From Rubrivivax gelatinosus IL144 (GTDB lineage Bacteria > Pseudomonadota > Gammaproteobacteria > Burkholderiales > Burkholderiaceae_C), in contig NC_017075.1 in assembly GCF_000284255.1 (NCBI RefSeq), positions 2,294,001 through 2,358,000 of the forward strand: DNA of 64,000 nt. The letters run 5' to 3'. This document shows positions 60,809 to 64,000 of this stretch, piece by piece. Every line of letters starts with the position of its first letter. Within the stretch, counting starts at the first letter, position 1. The notes beneath the pieces were generated by a model. That model was not told the origin of the DNA and did no database searches. It saw only the letters and a list, made by a program, of their open reading frames with translations. The position numbers were made by a program, and so were the translations under genes.

Positions 60809-61219
60809 ATGACGACGATTTCCGGGTCCTGTCTCTGCGGCGCGGTGCGCTACCGCTGCACCGCGCCGGCCGTGCTGTCGGGCAACTGCCATTGCCGCGA
60901 CTGCCAGCGCTCCTCGGGCAGCGCCTACGCGCCGACCTTCTTCGTGCCGCAGCAGGCGCTGGAGATCAGCGGCGAAGTCGCTTACTACGGCAGTCCGGGC
61001 AGCAGCGGGCGTATCGTGCGCCGCGGCTTCTGCCCGAGCTGCGGCTCGCAGCTCTTCGGCATCGCCGAGGCGATGCCCGGCCTGGTCGGCGTTCGCGCCG
61101 GCACGCTCGACGACGCGTCGCAGTACGTGCCGCACGTGGACATCTTCGTCGGCCAGGCGGCACCGTGGGACCACCTGCCGGAGAACGCGGTGTGCTTCGC
61201 CGGCGCACCGCCGCGCTGA
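60809..61219 (+). CDS. GFA-domain zinc protein (glutathione-dependent formaldehyde-activating family)
   Basis: A 136-aa GFA/CENP-V fold protein. The zinc cysteine motifs are S-C-L-C-G, N-C-H-C-R-D-C-Q, and C-P-S-C-G-S-Q-L-F-G. The start is preceded by GGGAGGATCG. The S-hydroxymethylglutathione-forming role is only family-based, and many members are of unknown activity. It is a stand-alone gene upstream of the DUF1801-like pair. Confidence 0.92.
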   Translation: MTTISGSCLCGAVRYRCTAPAVLSGNCHCRDCQRSSGSAYAPTFFVPQQALEISGEVAYYGSPGSSGRIVRRGFCPSCGSQLFGIAEAMPGLVGVRAGTLDDASQYVPHVDIFVGQAAPWDHLPENAVCFAGAPPR

Positions 61220-61267
61220 ACGCCGCCGGCAAGGCGTTTGCCCCGGCCGCGACCAGGAGGAACGCCG

Positions 61268-61711
61268 ATGACGGACACCGCTCCACGCCCGCGCCGCAAG
61301 GCGGCTGCATTCGACGCCGACGAACGTGCGGCGATGCGCGAGCGCGCCCGCGAGGCGGCAGCGCCCGGCACGGCCGACGGCGAACGTGCCGTGCTCGACA
61401 AGATCGCCGAACTGCCCGAGGCCGACCGCGCCTTGGCCGAGCAGCTGCACCGCCTGATCCTGCAGGCGGCGCCCACGCTGGCGCCGCGCACCTGGTACGG
61501 CATGCCGGCCTACGCGCGCGACGGCAAGGTGTTGTGCTTCTTCCAGCCGGCCAGCAAGTTCAAGGCGCGCTACGCGACGCTGGGCTTCAGCGACGGCGCG
61601 GCTCTGGACGAGGGCACGATGTGGCCCACCGCGTTCGCGCTGCGCGAACTGGGCGCTGCCGAGCAGGCGCGTGTGCTCGAACTCGTGCGCCGCGCCGCCG
61701 CGGCCGGCTGA
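61268..61711 (+). CDS. DUF1801 / YdhG-like protein
   Basis: A 147-aa protein. Residues about 60-145 match YdhG/DUF1801 ([40 protein letters not shown]). The N-terminus is charged and alanine/arginine-rich. ATG 61268 follows AGGAGG. Biochemical function unknown; it pairs with the SRPBCC gene 15 nt downstream. Confidence 0.85.
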   Translation: MTDTAPRPRRKAAAFDADERAAMRERAREAAAPGTADGERAVLDKIAELPEADRALAEQLHRLILQAAPTLAPRTWYGMPAYARDGKVLCFFQPASKFKARYATLGFSDGAALDEGTMWPTAFALRELGAAEQARVLELVRRAAAAG

Positions 61712-61726
61712 CCCTGGGAGACCGTC

Positions 61727-62161
61727 ATGGACGAAGACCGCACCGCCGCCACCGAACGCACGCTGCCGCACCCGCCCGAGGCGGTGTTCGCCGCCTTCGA
61801 GACACCCGAACGCCTGGCCGCCTGGTGGGGCCCGGCGGGCTTCACCAACGAGTTCGAACGTTTCGACTTCCGCGTCGGCGGCCGCTGGGTCTTCGTGATG
61901 CAGGCGCCCGACGGCACGCGCTATCCGAACGAGAACGAGTTCGTGCTCATCGAGCCGCCGTCGAGGATCGTGCTGCGCCACGTCGTGCCGCCGCTGTTCA
62001 CGCTCGACGTGCAGTTGGAGCCGGTGGCCGGCGGCACGCGGCTGGGGTGGCAGCAGGTCTTCGACGACGCAGGCACCGCGCAGGCGCTGCGCCACGTCGT
62101 CGAGCCGGCCAACGAGCAGAACCTGGACCGGCTCGAGGCCGTGCTCGCCGCCGGTGGCTGA
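61727..62161 (+). CDS. SRPBCC / AHSA1-like protein
   Basis: A 144-aa START-like/SRPBCC fold protein (Aha1-type). The family pattern is seen in P-E-A-V-F-A-A-F, L-A-A-W-W-G-P-A-G-F-T, the W-V-F-V-M strand and the G-G-T-R-L-G-W-Q-Q-V-F. Start with GGGAG 5 nt upstream. The neighbour with DUF1801 is a common pairing in proteobacteria. Ligand unknown. Confidence 0.9.
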   Translation: MDEDRTAATERTLPHPPEAVFAAFETPERLAAWWGPAGFTNEFERFDFRVGGRWVFVMQAPDGTRYPNENEFVLIEPPSRIVLRHVVPPLFTLDVQLEPVAGGTRLGWQQVFDDAGTAQALRHVVEPANEQNLDRLEAVLAAGG

Positions 62162-62195
62162 GGCCCGCACGCGCGGCCTCGGTCATCATCGCGGC

Positions 62196-62414
62196 ATGGC
62201 CCACGATCTTCGACATCACGCGAACAACGCGCTCGGCGCGGCCGTCGTTCTGGCGATGGCGCTGGCCGGCACGCTCGAAGTCGATCCGGCAGCCGAGCAG
62301 CCGGTGACGACACCGTTGCGGTGGCTGCTGGGCGTCGGCATGCTGTTCGCCGTCGTGCTGCACCTGCTGCTGCGCCGGCGTGCAGGACGCGAACCAGGGA
62401 GATCAGAACCATGA
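62196..62414 (+). CDS. Small membrane protein
   Basis: A 72-aa protein with two hydrophobic segments (A-L-G-A-A-V-V-L-A-M-A-L-A-G-T-L and P-L-R-W-L-L-G-V-G-M-L-F-A-V-V-L-H-L-L-L) and a basic C-terminus. ATG 62196 overlaps the next gene by 4 nt (ATGA at 62411), implying translational coupling to the isochorismatase gene. No family named. Confidence 0.6.
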   Translation: MAHDLRHHANNALGAAVVLAMALAGTLEVDPAAEQPVTTPLRWLLGVGMLFAVVLHLLLRRRAGREPGRSEP

Positions 62415-62950
62415 AGACCGCCGTGCTCGTCGTCGACGTCCAGACCTTGTTGTGCCTCGGCCCCTGGGCGGTGCACGAGGCCGAGGCCGTCATCACGCGC
62501 ATCAACGCCGTGACGGCCGCGGCGCGTGCCGCCGGCGCGCCGGTGGTGCTGGTGCAGCACGAAGGCGACGAGCCGATGCGCCGCGGAACGCCCGGCTGGC
62601 AGCTCGACGACCGGCTCGAGGTCCAGCCCGCCGACCTGCGCCTGGGCAAGACCGCCTGCGACGCCTTCCACGAGACCGGGCTGCACGACCTGCTGCAGGC
62701 CAACGGCGTGCGCGAGCTCGTCGTCTGCGGCTTCCAGACCGAGTTCTGCATCGACTCGACGGTGCGCGGCGCGCTCGCCCACGGCTACCCGGTCACGCTG
62801 GTCGCCGACGGCCATTCGACGCTGGACAACGCCGTGCTCGCGGCGCCGCAGATCGTCGCCCACCACAACACGACGCTGGCCGCGATCGACAGCTACGGGC
62901 CGCGCGTGCGCTGCGTGCCTGCGCCCGAAGTCGGCTTCGAGGCCGCCTGA
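62411..62950 (+). CDS. Isochorismatase-family cysteine hydrolase
   Basis: A 179-aa hydrolase. The triad is Asp in V-V-D-V-Q, Lys in G-K-T-A-C-D-A-F and Cys in C-G-F-Q-T-E-F-C-I-D-S-T. The C-G-F-x-T-E-x-C-I-D-S-T pattern fits nicotinamidase-like or YcaC-like enzymes. The substrate is uncertain. It abuts the convergent HupE gene with no intervening base. Confidence 0.92.
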   Translation: MKTAVLVVDVQTLLCLGPWAVHEAEAVITRINAVTAAARAAGAPVVLVQHEGDEPMRRGTPGWQLDDRLEVQPADLRLGKTACDAFHETGLHDLLQANGVRELVVCGFQTEFCIDSTVRGALAHGYPVTLVADGHSTLDNAVLAAPQIVAHHNTTLAAIDSYGPRVRCVPAPEVGFEAA

Positions 62951-63901
62951 TCAGGCGGCGACGATCTTCACGATGCGCGCGCAGGCCCACCAGGCGGCGA
63001 CACTGCCCATCGCGTAGAGCGCCGGCCCCCGCGTGCGCGCGAAGCCGGGCCAGGGCGCCAGCGCGCGGCAGACGGCCCAGGCGGCGGCGATGACCAGCAG
63101 CTGGCCGATCTCGACGCCGACGTTGAAGCCGACCAGCGCCGTCAGCAGATGGTTCTCGGGCAGGCCGAACTGGCGCAGCGCGCCGGCGAAGCCCAGCCCG
63201 TGCACCAGGCCGAAACCGAAGGCCACCAGCGCCGGCCAGCGCCGCGACAGCGTGTCCTCGCGCCGCAGCGCCTCGGCGGCGACGAGCACGATCGACAGCG
63301 CGATCGTCGCCTCCACCGGCGGCGGCCGCAGCGACAGCCAGCCCAGAGCGCTTAAGGCCAGCGTCAGGCTGTGCGCGACGGTGAAGGCGGTGACGGTCCA
63401 GACCAGCCGGCGGTTGAAGCCGACCAGGAACAGCAGCCCGGCGACGAACATCAGGTGGTCGGTGCCGGTCAGGATGTGCTGCACGCCCAGGCCGACGTAG
63501 GCGCGGGCGATCTCGGCGAAACCGCGCCGGTCCTCGGCGCTGCCGAAGAGCTGCACCTCGGGCTGGGCCGCGGTCAGCGTCGCGACGCGCGAGCCGCCGT
63601 CGCGCCAGAACATCTTGACGATGACCGCCGAGTAGCGTTTGCCGACGCCGTCGACGGCGAGCCGGCCCTTGAGCCCGGCGTCGCCGCAGCGCAGCAGGTT
63701 GCCGTCTGCCGTGCACGGCGCCGGCCAGCGCGGCACGAGGTCGGTGCCGACCGGGCGCGCGGTGGCCGTCCACTGCCAGAGGAACTCGCCCGGCGCGGTC
63801 TCGCGCAGTTCCATCTCGGCGATGCTCATCTCGTGCGCCGCGGCGGCGCCGGCGACCAGCGCCAGCCAGGCGAGCAGCAGCCCGCGCAGCACGCGCCTCA
63901 T
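62951..63901 (-). CDS. HupE/UreJ family protein with N-terminal periplasmic extension
   Basis: A 316-aa membrane protein. The signal peptide ends G-A-A-A-A-H-E. A beta-rich extension (about 22-130) precedes the core HupE helices. The family motif is V-G-L-G-V-Q-H-I-L-T-G-T-D-H-L-M-F-V (about 135-152) with the conserved His and Asp. F-T-V-A-H-S-L-T-L (about 172) and F-G-L-V-H-G-L-G-F-A-G (about 232) follow. The start codon overlaps the stop of the upstream gene (ATGA). The role may be metal transport or envelope-associated. It is the second HupE-type family member in the window. Confidence 0.88.
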   Translation of the reverse strand: MRRVLRGLLLAWLALVAGAAAAHEMSIAEMELRETAPGEFLWQWTATARPVGTDLVPRWPAPCTADGNLLRCGDAGLKGRLAVDGVGKRYSAVIVKMFWRDGGSRVATLTAAQPEVQLFGSAEDRRGFAEIARAYVGLGVQHILTGTDHLMFVAGLLFLVGFNRRLVWTVTAFTVAHSLTLALSALGWLSLRPPPVEATIALSIVLVAAEALRREDTLSRRWPALVAFGFGLVHGLGFAGALRQFGLPENHLLTALVGFNVGVEIGQLLVIAAAWAVCRALAPWPGFARTRGPALYAMGSVAAWWACARIVKIVAA

Positions 63902-64000
63902 CGCGCCGCCTCCTCGACGCGCACGCGGTACTTCCTGGCCAGCTCGCGCACGGCGGCGGTGCGGCGTTCGGCCATCACCGTGTCGGTCCAGTCCTGCAGC
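63898..64000 (-). CDS. Partial gene (3' end), possibly peptidyl-prolyl isomerase
   Basis: The last 34 codons of a gene running off the window, ending R-K-Y-R-V-R-V-E-E-A-A-R. The segment D-W-T-D-T-V-M-A-E-R-R-T-A-A-V-R-E-L resembles the C-terminal helix of PpiC/SurA-type isomerases, which often precede this HupE class. The stop codon overlaps the downstream ATG. The identification is weak because most of the gene is missing. Confidence 0.45.
   Translation of the reverse strand, partial: LQDWTDTVMAERRTAAVRELARKYRVRVEEAAR

Overview
The window is about 70% GC in most places, densely packed, and built like a betaproteobacterial (Burkholderiales) chromosome. The best guess is the Rubrivivax/Roseateles/Leptothrix group. 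That placement is inferred from codon usage and gene families (complete System I ccm operon, TamAB, Ftr-type iron uptake, TreS-maltokinase fusion, CbpAM), not from a marker gene. No rRNA, tRNA or CRISPR array was seen.

Layout: 0-4.4 kb carries a Ca2+-type P-type ATPase and three tandem Hsp20 genes behind a near-consensus sigma-32 promoter. 4.6-10 kb is an accessory island. It begins with a structured 44-bp repeat abutting an IS110/IS1111-type element. Three clearly AT-richer genes follow: a coiled-coil/membrane protein, a zinc-ribbon/membrane/SEC-C protein, and a 510-aa protein with a HEPN-like RN-x3-H motif. An Excalibur-domain secreted protein comes next, and a second copy of the 44-bp repeat in inverted orientation closes the island. 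The three-gene cluster is the best candidate for an undescribed system, possibly defence, although function is inferred only.

10-22 kb holds a Tat-exported phospholipase C, cbpA-cbpM with its own sigma-32-like promoter, and a cytochrome c maturation cluster (ccmA, two c-type cytochrome genes, then ccmBCDEFGHI). 22-31.7 kb holds an alpha/beta-hydrolase fold protein apparently lacking its catalytic His, a TM-helix channel-like protein with a TreS-maltokinase fusion, a LysR regulator divergent from an MFS exporter, a DJ-1/PfpI protein, an extensin-like protein and a HAD hydrolase. 31.7-36.5 kb is an Ftr-type ferrous iron uptake operon (P19, porin, cupredoxin, FTR1 permease, polyferredoxin) with a Fur-box-like palindrome. 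36.6-42.6 kb is tamA-tamB.

42.8-49.4 kb has an MscS channel, an FMN reductase, a cyclic-di-GMP-I (GEMM) riboswitch leading a secreted subtilase with four cadherin/Ig-like repeats, a RecQ-family helicase and a cupin. 49.4-54.4 kb is a trehalose/alpha-glucan cluster (treZ, malQ, pgm). 54.4-64 kb carries an SPFH/ribbon-helix-helix operon with tandem palindromes, a ChrA transporter, DctA, HupE-type metal transporters (one behind a structured leader ending in an intrinsic terminator), several small metabolic genes, and the 3' end of a gene running off the window.

Functionally the window combines heat-shock proteostasis, c-type cytochrome assembly, metal homeostasis (Fe, Ni/Co, chromate), alpha-glucan/trehalose metabolism and envelope biogenesis. 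The foreign-looking 6.2-9.2 kb segment stands apart in composition.
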